Assembly: GCA_001692895.1 (NCBI GenBank)
Contig: KV748182.1
Coordinates: 248,001 to 312,000, forward strand
Length of the DNA: 64,000 nt
Source of the DNA: Cenococcum geophilum 1.58
Taxonomy: Eukaryota > Ascomycota > Dothideomycetes > Gloniales > Gloniaceae
Reading direction: 5' to 3'
Shown here piece by piece: positions 22,943-36,005 of this stretch. Positions within the stretch are counted from its first letter, which is position 1, and each line of letters begins with the position of its first letter. Position numbers and translations under genes: made by a program. Under the pieces are notes generated by a model. The model had not been told where the DNA came from and searched no databases. It saw only the letters and a list, made by a program, of their open reading frames with translations.

Positions 22943-25900
22943 CTAGCAACTCTTCTTTTATAGTTGCTATCTATATATAAATACTACTTAATTAGCGTAA
23001 TAAATATTAATCCTTCTTACCTACTATTGCTATTATAATATAAGCCTCACTGTCCTAAAATTCGCCTCTTAGCACGTAGTACTTTCTTACTTAGAGTTAT
23101 AGGTATATATTATATTAGGGCCGCAAAGGCGCTAGTTATAAGCGAGCTAATAGCAATTTTTTATCCTAAGAATAGAAAATCCTAATTAGCTAGTTAGAAT
23201 TAGGGTCTATAGATTATTATACTCCTACTCTCTTTTAACCTAACCTTTAACCCGTATACGTAGAGTATTTATATTAATAAATATTTCTAAAGCCTTATTT
23301 AGGTTTGCCTTTATTATTACATCTACTAGGTTATCTTAGCCATTAATTTATTAAATCTTAAAGAGTTCTTGCCGTTTATAGGATTGCTAAAGTACCATAA
23401 TATTAATTATAAGGCACTTCTCCTTTATAGTACTAAGCTTAACTAAANACTTATAGAGGGAANATAANTNNGTGTATATAANTATAGNGATAANNNGAAG
23501 TTNNAGTTAATCTATAATTATCTTTAGGGTAGTTCTAATTGCAATTGCTATATTAACTCTACTAACTATTCCATATATCTCTAATACTAAAACGCTTTAG
23601 GTAACGCGCTTACTCTTAGTTAAGCTCTAATAGATAAGATTACTATAGATTATAAAGTTATTCTCTCTAGTAGATTTATTTGTAATAATAATCTTATATC
23701 CTAACTAGGAGCTAAAATCTTTATTATTTATAAATAATCTATTAATAAATATAAAGAGCTTAGTGGTAGGAAGATTAATAGGCACGTAGAGTAGTCCCTA
23801 ATTAAGATAGTTTATTTACTAGGAAAAACGCTTATTTAGGGCAAGAACGTCATCCTTAGCTAATTTCTAATATTAGGTGGCAATAGAGAGATTAAATAAA
23901 GCCTTAGGTTAACAGATAGAAGCAATATAAGCTTTATAAGCGCGTTACTCCACATATCCTTGCTTTAGAGAATTAGTGTTAATAATATTAATCTTCTTAC
24001 CTTAACCCTTCTAGCGTAAAGTAATAGAATCCTTATTTAGGGAGAGGATGCATTTATTAAAAAGTAATAGTGTTATTAAATTAAGCTTTTCCTTTAGCTT
24101 TGCTATAAAATTTACCTTTATTAGCTTATCTTCTTTAAGAGCTAAGAATTAGTCGTCTCCTAAGATAATTATATTATTAGTTTATATACCAACAATCCTA
24201 AATAGGGTTTTTATAATTATAATAAGGAAGTATAAATTAAATATAAAAGTAGTTATTAAGAGCTTCTCTTTATAGTGCTTACTATAGGTAGTTTACTAAT
24301 AAGTTCTTACCTCTACAATTCTATATAATAGCTTAAGTATAACCATAATTATATCTTTGGGATATTGGTAGCAAATTTACTTTAAAAGGTATACTAGTAT
24401 TAAGCGCTAAAGGTACGTCTCTAATTAGGTATAGGCCTAAGTAATATCTTATAAATAAACCACTATTCCGTTCTTTATTAAGGAGGGAGCTAGCTTAATA
24501 ATAACTTACTGACTAGCTCGTTAAATTATAGAAAATTATATAAGAATTACCTCCTTACTATTATTATTATAGCCTTAAATAATAAGCCTTAATTTCTTAA
24601 ATGGGGCATTAGTAGCTTTACCTTTAATCTTATTAACTATTCTTAACTTAAAGATGCGAACTCTATTAAACTTAATAGGGTTATACTTCTTAAATTTAAA
24701 GACTTCTCTTATAATAAGACTATTAATTTCTTACTTATTAGATACTTAGAAAGGAGCTTTTAAAGTTATAATACAACCTTCCTTTTAAAGCTATTTTGTA
24801 AGTTTAAAGTTATCCTTTTCTTTAGTTATTATAAAGGCCATTAATAACTTAACTCTATTTTTAATAGCGGCAATAAATTGCTCTTTAAAATTAATAAGAT
24901 ATTAGTAATTTTATAATTCCTTTAGATAACCTCTAACGCGTTATAGTTGCGGCGTATTTACTATAATTATATTAGAATTATAGTCGCCTTCTAAAGCACG
25001 TTAATTATAGTTCTCCTTTAGGGCCTCTTTTAGGGCATCCTATAAAGGCTTAGAACTATTATCTTTATAGTAAGGCTTAATAATATTAAACGGAATTAAG
25101 TGGGTCTGTAAGGCATCTAAATAGTATAAGTTTAACTATTAATTATAATAAGTTAATATAGGCCTAACTATTCTCCCTTTTTATACTATATATATACCTT
25201 AGACTAAAGTAGCAGATTAAGTGTAGTTAAGGTGTTTAGGCTATTTCTTATTCCTAGTGCGTTGTTAACCTAGCGTATAGTATAGAGATATCGCACCTCC
25301 TTCGTTACCTTATAAATAGCCTTAGCTTATTATATAATAGAGGGAGATAGTAAAGAATTATTAGTTATTTAAAGGTAGGCGCTAAAGACTAGTAATATAG
25401 GTATAAGTTTATCTAGGCTAGCGGAATTATTAATAGCTTTAACAGCTATTTATAAGGTAAGTTCTTTACTAGTATTCTCTAGTTTTAAAGAGATAATCTT
25501 ATATACGCGGCGTAATAGCGCGTAATATCGCTCTACTTTTTTAATACTATTATATGCCTTAATAGGGACTTCCTTAACCTTAATTACCATTGCTTTTATC
25601 TATTATTAAAACTCTATAGATAAGAAGTTCTTTTCTATATTATAGACAATTTAATTAGAGGGTTCTAGGTAGATATTAATCTAGTATAATTATAGGGTAT
25701 TCTATACATTTCTAGCTAATATATCCTTTAAAAAACGTGCGGCTTAAAAGGAGGTTAAAAAGTTAATAACTTAGAGTACTAGCTTGCCGCTAAAATATAT
25801 AACGTTAACAATAATATAGAAGTTAAAGTTATAGTTATCTTTAAGGGTGAACTTAAATCGGCTAGGGGACTTTTAGTTTATTTAGTAGTAATAGTAGTAC

Positions 25901-26654
25901 TTTATAAGATGCTTAATTACCTTAACCTTAACTTTATAGCCTATTTAGTAAAGAACCCTAAGCAATTAATAAACAGATAGATAGCTAAAATGATAGTATA
26001 GTTAACGTAACTCTGACTTAGTTAGGTGGCTTTAAGTAATACTCTTTTTTAGTTAATAAAGGAGTAACTAAGGGTAACCCTACTTACGTACAATAGGTAC
26101 CCGACTATCTCCCTATATAAGTATATTCTTAAGGTTGTTAAGCTTAATACCTAATTTATTTATATCTCTAATACAAAATAGAAATGGAGTATTTATAGGA
26201 ATAATGTGGAAAGTAATGCACCCTAAGGGGGTTTAAACCCTAATTATGCTAAGAGAGATTATAGTACCCTTGCTAAAACAAATCGTATATTAGCCTGCCG
26301 TTAAATAGTTAATTTAAATAGAGTTATTAAGCTGCTAAAGGGCTTAAACTTAAGGTTCTCCTACTATAGATACTTCTGCGGCTCTAGTATCTGGTATAAT
26401 ACTATAAAAGATATTCACTAAGTATTTATTATTAAAGGAGAACGCAAAGCTCTTCTTTAGCTTATTAAAGATATTTAACTTTATAATAAAATGGAGCGTA
26501 GATTAGTTATTAAGAATAGCGACGGTTTATATACTATCTACCTTACTATACTTAGTAAAGTATTGGTTAGGTAAGTAGTCCTTAATTTCTATATCTATAA
26601 GGAGCTGTTTAGCCTTATTAACCTTACCCTTAAGATCTTTTACGCCTTTATATT

Positions 26655-26849
26655 TGTCGGTATCACCTAAGTGTACTTAATTGGCCTATTAACTAATAGA
26701 TTTATTCGTTGTCTAATAGGTATAGAAAGTAGAGGATCGTAAGGATTGCAGTGCCTAAGTAGGGGGCTAATAAGTCACCGTAAGGATGACTAATTAGAGA
26801 CGTAACTACGTAACCTCTGTCCATATATTCCTGTCCATATATTCTAACA
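26655..26849 (+). repeat. LTR of 1.67 kb element, copy 2, left
   Basis: It runs TGTCGGTATCACC to CCATATATTCTAACA. Confidence 0.85.
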
Positions 26850-28127
26850 CTAGCAGTTCTTTCTTTATGCTTATAGCGTTATAGGAAGGCAGTAAGGCAG
26901 CAAGGTGTCGGTTTAGCTAGAGGTGGAAGGCAGTATAAGGTAATAGTAGTACTGCAGGCGGAGCAGCAGTTGTTAATTATATTACCGCAGGTAGAGCAGT
27001 AGAAGTCAGTTAGCTACAGGCAGGGCAGTAAGAGTCTATTATAATAGCAGTACGGTATAAGCGTTGGGTAGTGATAGTGGTTAAACATAGAGCTTATCTA
27101 TTGGTCGGTTGGTAGATCGTAGGCGTATAGGCACAATTATTTGGTTAGTAGATTGCAGGCGTATTAGCGCAATCAGTTGGTTAATATATTGTATGTATAT
27201 TGGCACGATTATTATCTGTGTAGGTAGTAGTACGGTACTAGCGATAAGGTTATTTAGGTAGTAGTATAATGCCAGTAACGGGGTTATATTTGTAGGCGTA
27301 TCGGCACAAATTCTTATATAACTATATAACCTTTATTTATATATTCTAATACTAGCAGTTCTTTCTTTATATATAAAGCCACTAATATATAGACTCTATT
27401 AATGTAGTATTCATGGCTTATAAAGGCCATAGGAGGGAAGGGGGCACGCTGGCGTTTAGGGGCGTGCTATTAATATAATTTTTAACGTAGTAGATCTGTA
27501 AGGAAGGCGGTAGACGGTATTAGGGTTATAGGGGGTACTGCTAATGCTGCTAGGTTATAGGATGCTGCTAACGCTGCTAGGTTATTAGGTATTGGGTGCT
27601 ACTAACGCTACTAGGTTGCTATAACGCTAGAGTACTATATAAGGCTATTAGGTATTAATTTATATACTAAAACGCGTACTAGATATTAGTTTGCTGCTAA
27701 GTTATATTATTACACTAGGTTACTACGTAAAGCTATTAGGTATTGGGTACTGCGTAAGGCTATTAGGTTACTATAACGCTGGATACTATATAAGCTGGTA
27801 TACTGCATAAGTGCTGCTAAGGTAGCTGCTAAGGTAGCTGCTAATAGGGTACTGCCTAAGGGCGGTTAGGTATTAGGTGCTGTTAATAAGCTAGGGGTAC
27901 TAATACTTAGTAAAGAGGTCGTACTAGGTATTAATTTGCGTGCTATAGAATGTCTTATACGTTGCGTATTTATATATATTCTAAGCTAGCTAGAATTAGG
28001 TGCTGCCGAAGCTGCTAAGTGCTAGTTTTACTACTAGATATTAGAGTGCTGCTTTTAATTAAAGCTATTAGGGCGGTAGTGAACCTTATTGCTCTATAGC
28101 CAACCAGTGAGGTTAACTATTAATTAA

Positions 28128-28322
28128 TGTCGGTATTACCTAAGTGTACTTAATTGGCCTATTAACTAATGGATTTATTTGTTGTTTAATAGGTATAGAA
28201 AGCAGAGGATCGTAAGGATCGCAGTGCCTAAGTAGGGGGCTAATAAGTCACCGTAAGGATGACTAATCAGAGACATGACCACGTAACCTCTATCTATATA
28301 TTCCTGTCTATATATTCCGACA
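28128..28322 (+). repeat. LTR of 1.67 kb element, copy 2, right
   Basis: It runs TGTCGGTATTACC to CTATATATTCCGACA. Confidence 0.85.
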
Positions 28323-29453
28323 ATATTAAACTAGGAAGCTTTAAAAGTAGGCCGTAATAACCTTATAATTTCTAACGTTTCTTATACTTTGGCGAAACTT
28401 ATTATATACCTCCTTTTATTTATTAAGAGAATGCCTAGTTAACTAGTAATTTAGTTTCTTACAAATATAGCACTTCTTTTAGTAATTACTTCGAAATAAA
28501 CCTCTATAAGGACCTCTACCTTTACCTTATAGTTATTAATTATACTCTCTACCGTATTACCTACTACGGCCACTATATATTTAATTAGTCTAGTTATAAT
28601 TATATTAGTCGGGCGGGTTAATTAAAGTAGGTTAAAGTTAGGCGTTTAATTGCTATACTTTTTAAAAGCGTAGAGCGGTGCTAATAGAAGATCTTAATTA
28701 AGTATATACGCCTTTATAAGTGTTTACAGGATTAAAAAGAGTAAGGTTGCATTCTTTAACGCCTTAGTATACGCTAATAACTTGATTATATAGGCTAAAG
28801 TTCTCTTAATATAATTTAGATAAATCACGCTAAATTATTTAAAGTTAATTAAAAAGCTTTTAAAGGTAATTAAGCTAAGGGATACCTAGGTTTATAGCAA
28901 TAATCCTTAGAAAGGTAGTCTCTCTCTATTCTAATATATACTGCTACTTATTCTCTTCTATTTTAAAGTAGCATTTTAACTTATATATTATGCGGTTAAA
29001 ATTATATCCTTTTCCTACCAAATAATTATAATAGAAGGTATTAGCTTGGCCCTTAAGTATAACGGAATAAGCGTTGTGGTATTAATTAGACTCTATTTCT
29101 ACCTTCTAGCAATAGTTATAAAAGATATATAGTTTTAAATTAAGAATATTGTATAATTCCCCGCTAAACTTCTTCTCCTAATCTAAATAGAGCTTCGTAA
29201 GCTCTATAAGTAATTTTAAACTACCTCTAATTTAAGATTAAGATAGAGGAGGTAGGAGTTATATTATAGGCTATAGTAGGGATATAAGTCTGGTCGGTGG
29301 AGTCCGAAAGTTATTAAATTATAAAGCAATAGGATCCTATACCTGCTCTCGTTAGGGTATAATATCCGATATTAAAGTTACGGGTTAAATTAGATATAGA
29401 GGGGTTAAAGGCGAAGGTAGGTTTATCTTTAGAGGTGTATTACTATTACGGAG

Positions 29454-29793
29454 TGAATATAAGCGACGATAATATATAGCAAGGTAGATATTATTAAGCT
29501 ATGTATATGAACTGTATAAGGAGGTTAAGACGTTATATAAGGAAAGAAGGTAGGAAAACGGGAAGAAAGGGTATATATTGTTAACTTGGTTGCTTAGTTA
29601 ATATATATATAGGCAGAATAGGGTTTAGGTTATAGTCCTAGCAGAACTTAGTAGAATATAGCAGAATGCCGTAGATTACCGTTAGATTGCTATTAGATTG
29701 CCGTTAGATTACTATTTCACGGTTAGTCCCTAATTGCTAAGTTGGTAGAAATAAGTAGATGTGTGTAAGGTATTACGGGGGTGTCCTATAATA
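29454..29793 (-). repeat. Gypsy C 3' LTR, 340 bp
   Basis: In plus sense it starts TATTACGGAGTGAATATAAG and ends GGGTGTCCTATAATA. It holds short direct repeats of the GCAGAACTTAGTAGAATATA and GCCGTTAGATT types. It is about 30 bp shorter than its partner. Confidence 0.88.
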
Positions 29794-31072
29794 GTACCCC
29801 CCCTTTAAACTTAAGCTTCTGCGAGATAGGGCTATAGTAGTTCTAGGTAGAGTTTATAAAAGTCTTCTGCAGCTTATATAAGTCCTATAAAGTTAATAGG
29901 TTCCTATAAGGACTTAGTAAAACCTCTCTATTTCATAAGATATATATATTAGCGTTTCCGTTTATTATACTTAATATTATTAATTCTTTTAATAAAGTAC
30001 TCGTTCTTACTATCTACTTTAACTAGTAGGGGAGGGTTTTATATCTGTTTAGGCAGGGCGTCTAATATAGGGGTGGTAGGGTAAAGGACTAACGTATAGA
30101 ATACGGGGTGGATTTTAACTGTATTAGGGAGCTTCAGTTAGTAGGCCTAAGGAAAGATAACCTTTTTAACCTTATAAGGGCCAGCGTTCTTCTAATTAAG
30201 TTTCTTAGTTAGTTATTTTGTATTTAGATTTCTTATATCTAGCCAGACGAAATTACTAATTTAGTAGGCCGGTGCTAGGGTTTATTTCTTATTCGCTGCG
30301 GCTTTATAGATAGATTAAGCCTATATTATCTTATTAGTAAGAAACTATTATAGTTCCTCTATCTTCTTTACGAATTTATTTGCTTCTGCGACTTATAAAG
30401 CGTAATAAGTAGGGTAAGGAACATTACTAAAGGGTTTAAACCCTATTTGTAGGTACTAGCCATAATTAGCTAGGAATAGGGAGACTTTTATAGTTTCTAA
30501 GACGGAGTTATTTATAGTAAACTTAGCGAATATAAGCCAGTTAATCTAGTTATCCTATAAATATAACGTATATATCCGAATATACTATTCTATTATAGCA
30601 TTTACGTATTTTATTTAGCTATCTATTTCTAGATAATATATAGTAAACAATAGTGCTTTAATATAGAGTTAAGTAGTTAGTTCTTTCTAGAATGCTAAGA
30701 CAAACTAGCTGCCTTTATTAGAGATAATCGTTTTAGGGAGTCCGTAGAGTTTCTATATATAATCTAAAAATAGTTAGGTAATAGCAGGCATTAATATATT
30801 AGGGCAGGCGATTAAATATCTTATTTTAGATAGTTGGTTTATAACTATTATAATGCTTATATAGCCTCTACTCTTAAGTAGGTTAATAATAAAGTTAATT
30901 AAGATATCCTTTTATCTTTAGTCCGGAACAGGTAGCGGCTTTAAAAGACCGTTATACGTCTTATGCGAGGCTTTAGCTCATTAGTAGGTGTGGCAGCTAG
31001 AGACGTACCTTCGTGTTATATTATATATGTTTAGCCAATAATACTCCCGTTAAAGTAGTTTTAGGGTCTTTC

Positions 31073-31216
31073 TGTTATGCCTAAGCCTAACCCACTTAAC
31101 CATACAAACCACCAAAAAGGTAGCAGCAGTGTCTCGCGACTGGACAGGCTGCCGGTTGGAATACCTTATAAGCTCTCCAGCCTATACCGCAGGTATAGGT
31201 AGCGCATCGCATGACA
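31073..31216. repeat. TRIM terminal repeat, left, 144 bp
   Basis: It runs TGTTATGCCTAAGCC to GCGCATCGCATGACA. Confidence 0.85.
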
Positions 31217-31521
31217 ACTGCACCCCCTCCTAGGGCGCATGTCCTCAGGCGCCTGGACTGCGATAAATGGCTGGCCTTTCGCCAGGTGGTCTTGGCCACG
31301 CAGCATACAAGCTGCCCGCAGCACCCTAGCTGCAATCGCGAGGCGTCCCCGCTAGCACCCTAGCTAGCGTATTAAGCTTTCCATAAGGTGACCTTCAGCA
31401 AGCACGTGCGATAACCCCGCACTGACTGCAGAGAGTGCAGTCGCTTAGGCTGTCCCGTACTCGTAAACATTCAACCCTATACTAGATCGAACACTAACCT
31501 CTAGGTAGTCGCGAGACACAT

Positions 31522-31665
31522 TATTATGCCTAAGCCCAACCCACTTAACCATACAAACCACCAAAAAGGTAGTAGTAGTATCTCGCGACTGAACGGGCTG
31601 CCGGTTGGAATGCCTTATAAGCTCTCTAGCCTATACCTACGGTATAGGTAGCGTATCGCATAACA
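31522..31665. repeat. TRIM terminal repeat, right, 144 bp
   Basis: It runs TATTATGCCTAAGCC to GCGTATCGCATAACA. Confidence 0.85.
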
Positions 31666-31999
31666 CTTTCCTTAGCCTAGGTAGCTGGCGATAGGTAAAT
31701 TATATATATGTTTAAGGAGTTTAAGCTTAAGCTTATTATAATTAGGGATAATTAGATAGTTCTAGTAATATAAGCGGTTTCCGCGGGCTTTATATTTACT
31801 TAAAGAAATCTTTTTAAAGCGTCTAATACTATCTTATATTAGCTTAAGCATCTCTTAGATAAACTCGTTATTTAGGTATTTATTAACTATAATCTATTTA
31901 ATTAATCGATTTATTATTTTAAGGACGTATACCGTAAGATCTTTAGTAAGAGGGTTAAATAGTTTAGGGCGAAGTAGGGTCTAATTTCGGTAAGAGTAC

Positions 32000-33250
32000 G
32001 CTTCTTTTAGGGCTGGCGCGTTTTACAAGCATTAGGTTAGGGCATTAGGCTTCTAGCCTTAGACGCTTAGGCGGTATATAATTAAAAATCGGAAATAAGA
32101 TAGATATTCTAACTAGCGGGCCTAATAATAACTTAGCTGTTTTGTGGTCGTAGAGTACTATAGGTTCTTATAATCGCTAAGGACCTTAATTAGAAATCTA
32201 GCGCCTTCTAGTTTAGGTTACTATTATTTAAAATATCTAATAATAGCTGATAATTCCTTATTGTAGATCTTGTAGTTATATTTAGCTAGACTTAGTTATT
32301 TTAAGAAGTATACTATAGGGTGCAATACTTTATCCTTATTATATTAAGATAGGATGCCTTTAGTAACGTAGTTAGATAAGTTGGCTTCTATAACACTTAT
32401 TTGGTTTAGGTTAAAGTATTAAAGTATAAGCGCAGTAGTAAACATAACCTTTAGATAGGTAAAGGCCTTTTTATATTCCTTATTAAAGATAAAGACTTTA
32501 TTCTTTTAGGTTAGAGCTATAAGGGGTAAAACTAGGGCGGAGAAGTTATTAATAAATTATTAGTAGAAATTAGCAAATCCTATAAAGGCTCTTACGTCCT
32601 TAACATTTTCAGGTTCTTACCAGTTTATAATTACTTTAACTTTCTTTAAGTCCATTCGTATACCGTTTATAGAAATAAGAAATCTAAAATATAGGACTTC
32701 CGTTTTATAAAACTCGCATTTATCTATATCTAATTATAGACTAGCTCCGTGTAGGGCTTATAAAATAAGGTTAACGTATTTCCGATATTTAGTTAAGTTA
32801 TTACTATATATTAGGATGTTATTAATATAAGCAGTATAGAAGATATCTAGGTAGGGGCGCAGGGTATTATTTATATAATGTTAAAATAAGCTTAGAGCGT
32901 TTGCGAGGCTAAAGGGTGTTACTAAGTATTTAAATAGTCTATATCGGGTACGAAATGTAGTAAGCTATTTATCCCCTTTTATAATATAGAGACAGTTAAA
33001 TATAGAGACAATATTAAGCTTTGTATAGTAACGAGCCTTACTTAATTAGTTTAGGTCTCTTATATTAACGGGATTGGATATTAGTTCTTAACGGTAATAG
33101 TGTTAAGAGCTTAGTAGTCTATACAGAAGCGTAGACCGCCGCTGGGTTTCTTAACAAAGATCACTAGTGCGGCCATAGGCGATGAGCTTGCTCTAATAAA
33201 TCCTTTACTTAGGTTCTCGTCTAAATACTTTTATAGTACTTAGAGTTTAT
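32000..33250 (-). pseudogene. Gypsy C reverse transcriptase and RNase H, broken
   Basis: At 33110-33200 the minus strand reads [12 protein letters not shown] then [15 protein letters not shown], the conserved GFIRPSxSPxxxPVLFVKKxDGxLRxCVDYR block of Ty3/gypsy RT. This piece is unusually GC-rich and well kept. RT palm and RNase H follow to about 32000 with many stops. Confidence 0.7.
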
Positions 33251-34199
33251 TTTAGGACATTCTATATAAGGGTCTAAATCTAAGCTGCTTTCCTTCTTTA
33301 AGTATAATCTTATAGTCATATAGTTAGTATTCTAGTAGCTTATTAGCTTCCTTTTATAAGAATATATCTAGGCAATAATAATACTCTATTAGTACCTTCG
33401 TGGCAAGGTTAGTATACTTCTTTAGTACTAAGGCCTTCTTAATATCGGCCATTATAATAGCGAAGATTGTATACTTAGGTTTCTTAGCAAGTTGCGCTAG
33501 CGGGGTAGCTCCAATTATGCGGATATCTAGGGTACTAAGCTTACTCGGATTGTCTATAGTTTCTTATTTAGGTTTAGGTTCGGTATTAAGTACGGAGTTA
33601 GTATTAGATTTGGGTTTAGGTTCTTTAAGAATCCTTTTTATAGTAGAATACTAGTCCTTTTAGTATTTTCGTATATAAAGCTTAAGCTTTTACTTAGCTT
33701 GGGGCGGTGTAGTGCTTAGTAATAACTTATAGAATTTAGTGGAGTTTTTAAATCCTTAGTGGATGTTAGTGGAATTCTTAGGCATAAAGTGGGCATTAGT
33801 GGAAATCTTATATTAGTGGAATTCAGTGGAATTCCTAGGTTGGTGGAATCTGGTAGATTCCTCGGGTATAGGGTGGTTAGTTATAGAAATTTTAGACTAG
33901 TAGATTATAGTAGATTTTTTAGATTTTAGTTCTGGGCCTAAATAGTAAGTAGTAAGGTACTTCTACTTGTAACGGAAGGCGGTAAATAAAAGCTTAAGGT
34001 TGTCTTAATCGATAGTTACCTTATATAGCTTTATTTAGGGTTATTTAAGGATTACTAAGTGACCTAAGGTAGTAACAAAAAGTTTAATTAATTCTTTATA
34101 GTTTAGGTATTAGAGTCTTAGGAATACTACATAGGTAATACGGCCTAAGACGGTATATTTACTATTAAATCCAAATACGTTAATATGCCAGTTAAGGGG

Positions 34200-34300
34200 G
34201 GTTAGGGTAAAACTATTATTTTATATAAAGATCTTATTAATAAATCCTATGCCGCTAGCTCCTGTGTTAATTAGGATTTAAGCGTTAGCCTATTAACTAT
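34200..34300 (-). pseudogene. Gypsy C aspartic protease active-site region
   Basis: The minus strand reads ILINTGASGIGFINK. The retropepsin motif LIDTGA has Asp changed to Asn, as a GAC to AAC change would give. This alone would kill the protease. Confidence 0.65.
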
Positions 34301-34399
34301 TCTACTAAAGATGGCAGTTAATAGTTATACTACGGTCTTAAGAGTCGGAGTTTATAACGTTAAATGCGTTTAATAAGATCCTATAGTAGAGCCGTTCTA

Positions 34400-35600
34400 G
34401 AGAGCAACTTAGCTCTAGGACCTTCCTTTTAGAGGCAATTAGGGTAAGGTTCTTATAGGATATTAACTATAGCTTCGTCTTTATAAATAGTGCTTACTAG
34501 ATATAGGGCTGGAACTAGGTAAAGATTAGGGACGGTAACTAGAAGATTAATGCGGTAAACGGCTGCTAGTATTAGCTATTTATAATTCGTATTTAGGTAT
34601 AAGGATAGAGCAGTAGTTAGAGAGGTAAAAGCTACTTTTATATTTAAAGTAGAGGCCTAGCTTAATACGTTATTCTCGTTTAGAGGACCCTAGAAGGGTA
34701 TACCCTAAGGTTCTAGTGTTAATATCTATAGCGTTAGGGTGCTTAGGCTAAAACAATAACTTAGTAGACGTTTATAGGGTTGTTATATTATATTATAGAG
34801 CAGGCTTCGGTATTAGGCGTAGTATATTATTATATTATTTATTAATAATATTTACGCAGGCATTAAGGGCTCCTAGTAGGTCTACGCCTATTAGGGAGGT
34901 TTTTAGTTTAGGGCTTAGGGATTTAATAAGGCTATTAATTAGTGCGGAGTTATTCTAGCCTATTTCCTTTACGTAACGGTTAAATTCGGAGAAGTATACT
35001 AGGAAACTTTTTGTTCCTTAAGTTATATAGTTTATCTTTCTTTAAGTAGTAGCTTAATAGTTTAGGTTACTATATATGGCTTTAAGAAGTATAACTAGGC
35101 TTTACACTAAGTTTGGCTAAAGTAGTTTAATAAAGTTAGCTATATCTCCTCCTAGTTAACTTAAGGCGTAATAGAGTTAGTTAGGTAACGGTTAGCGTTA
35201 CCAGTTAGCTTATTTTTAAGCTAGCTTAGAAATAATTAGAGCTTTTATTATTTACTAGTAAATACTAGGGAATCTAGTAATCGTTTAAATCGTTTTAGTA
35301 TAGTGGTTGGCTTAAGGTAAGTAGCTACTATAGGTTTAGGGCTCGCGTTCTACGTGTTTATCTCTAGAGATAGTATTTAGTCTTAAGGTCCTAGCGTGGG
35401 CATCTTAAGGGCGCGGACTTCTTCTTAGAGGTCCTTAATTAATTGCTAGTATTATGCTTCTTATTTAGCTTATTATTAGTTTAAAATAGCTTAGTTTTAT
35501 TTAAGGGCGTCTATAAAAGACTTCTATATCCCTACTAATTATTCTTAGAGTGCGGATATAATACCGGCGGCCGTTATAGGGGCCTTAGATTTGTTTTACA
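34400..35600 (-). pseudogene. Gypsy C gag region, broken
   Basis: It lies between the protease and the 5' LTR in minus sense, where gag is expected. Frames are heavily broken and no knuckle was identified with certainty. It is assigned by position. Confidence 0.5.
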
Positions 35601-35635
35601 TATTAATAGTAATATAGGTAGTTAACGCAATATAG

Positions 35636-36005
35636 TATTACGGAGTAAGTATAAGCAACAATAATATATAGCAAGGTAGATATTATTAAGCTATATATAT
35701 AAACTGTATAAGGAGGTTAAGACATTACGTAAGGAAAGAAGGTAGGAAAACGGGAAGAAAGGGTATATATTATTAACTTAGTTACTTAGTTAATACGTAT
35801 ATAGGCAGAATAGGGTTTAGGTCGTGGTCCTGGCAGAACTTAGTAGAATTTAGTGGAACTTAGCAGAATATAGCAGAATGCCGTAGATTGCCGTTAGATT
35901 GCTATTAGATTGCCGTCAGATTGCCATTTCGCGGTTAGTCCCTAATTGCTGAGTTAGTGGAAATAGGTAAACGTATGCAAGGTGTTACGGGGGTATCCCG
36001 TGACA
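35636..36005 (-). repeat. Gypsy C 5' LTR, 370 bp
   Basis: In plus sense it runs TATTACGGAGTAAGTATAAG to GGGGGTATCCCGTGACA, followed by ATTAC. Confidence 0.88.

Larger units (their letters stand above)
26655..28322 (+). mobile_element. Non-coding LTR retroelement (1.67 kb family), copy 2
   Basis: The 1,668 bp element has LTRs 26655-26849 and 28128-28322 (195 bp each) and target duplication ATATT (26650-26654, 28323-28327). It is nearly collinear with copy 1 at 20459-22125; the differences I checked are mostly transitions. Copia copy 0 keeps the uninterrupted target near 3250-3260 (TTTATATTAAACTAGG). Confidence 0.88.
31073..31665. mobile_element. TRIM-like miniature LTR element, 593 bp
   Basis: It has two 144 bp direct terminal repeats (31073-31216, 31522-31665) around a 305 bp non-coding core and the target duplication CTTTC (31068-31072, 31666-31670). 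Each repeat starts TGTTATGC-like and ends GCATAACA-like. The core is GC-rich and retains CA/TG dinucleotides, in strong contrast to its gypsy C host. Differences between the repeats are C/T or G/A. An open frame across 31096-31335 on the minus strand spans the repeat border and looks accidental. Confidence 0.85.
29800..31900 (-). pseudogene. Gypsy C integrase region, broken
   Basis: The minus strand reads LYYIxKxIAK around 30590-30650 (former TAYHPETDGQTER block), then NAIIEQYIRIYTLYLQDNW-like sequence around 30540-30600. The zinc-binding part near 30985-31060 reads LLQREYYW-like, followed by CHT. The TRIM at 31073-31665 interrupts just upstream of this part. The stretch 29800-30200 is the integrase tail and polypurine tract. 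Confidence 0.65.
29454..36005 (-). mobile_element. Ty3/gypsy retrotransposon (C), complete, RIP-degraded, with nested TRIM
   Basis: LTRs are at 29454-29793 (340 bp) and 35636-36005 (370 bp). Minus-sense termini are TGTCACGGGATACCCCC and CTCCGTAATA, and the target duplication is ATTAC (29449-29453, 36006-36010). The minus-strand order is gag (about 35600-34400), protease, RT, RNase H, integrase, polypurine tract (29794-29805). Copia copy 0 shows the empty target at about 4371-4381. Many stops at former Gln/Trp codons mean it is inactive. Confidence 0.9.

Noticed and set aside
31096..31335. 79-codon Cys-rich minus-strand frame
   Set aside because: It crosses the border of a TRIM terminal repeat and its core; not a gene.
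33400..33654. 84-codon plus-strand frame, hydrophobic
   Set aside because: It is antisense to the RT/protease region of gypsy C; hydrophobicity comes from the AT-rich sequence.
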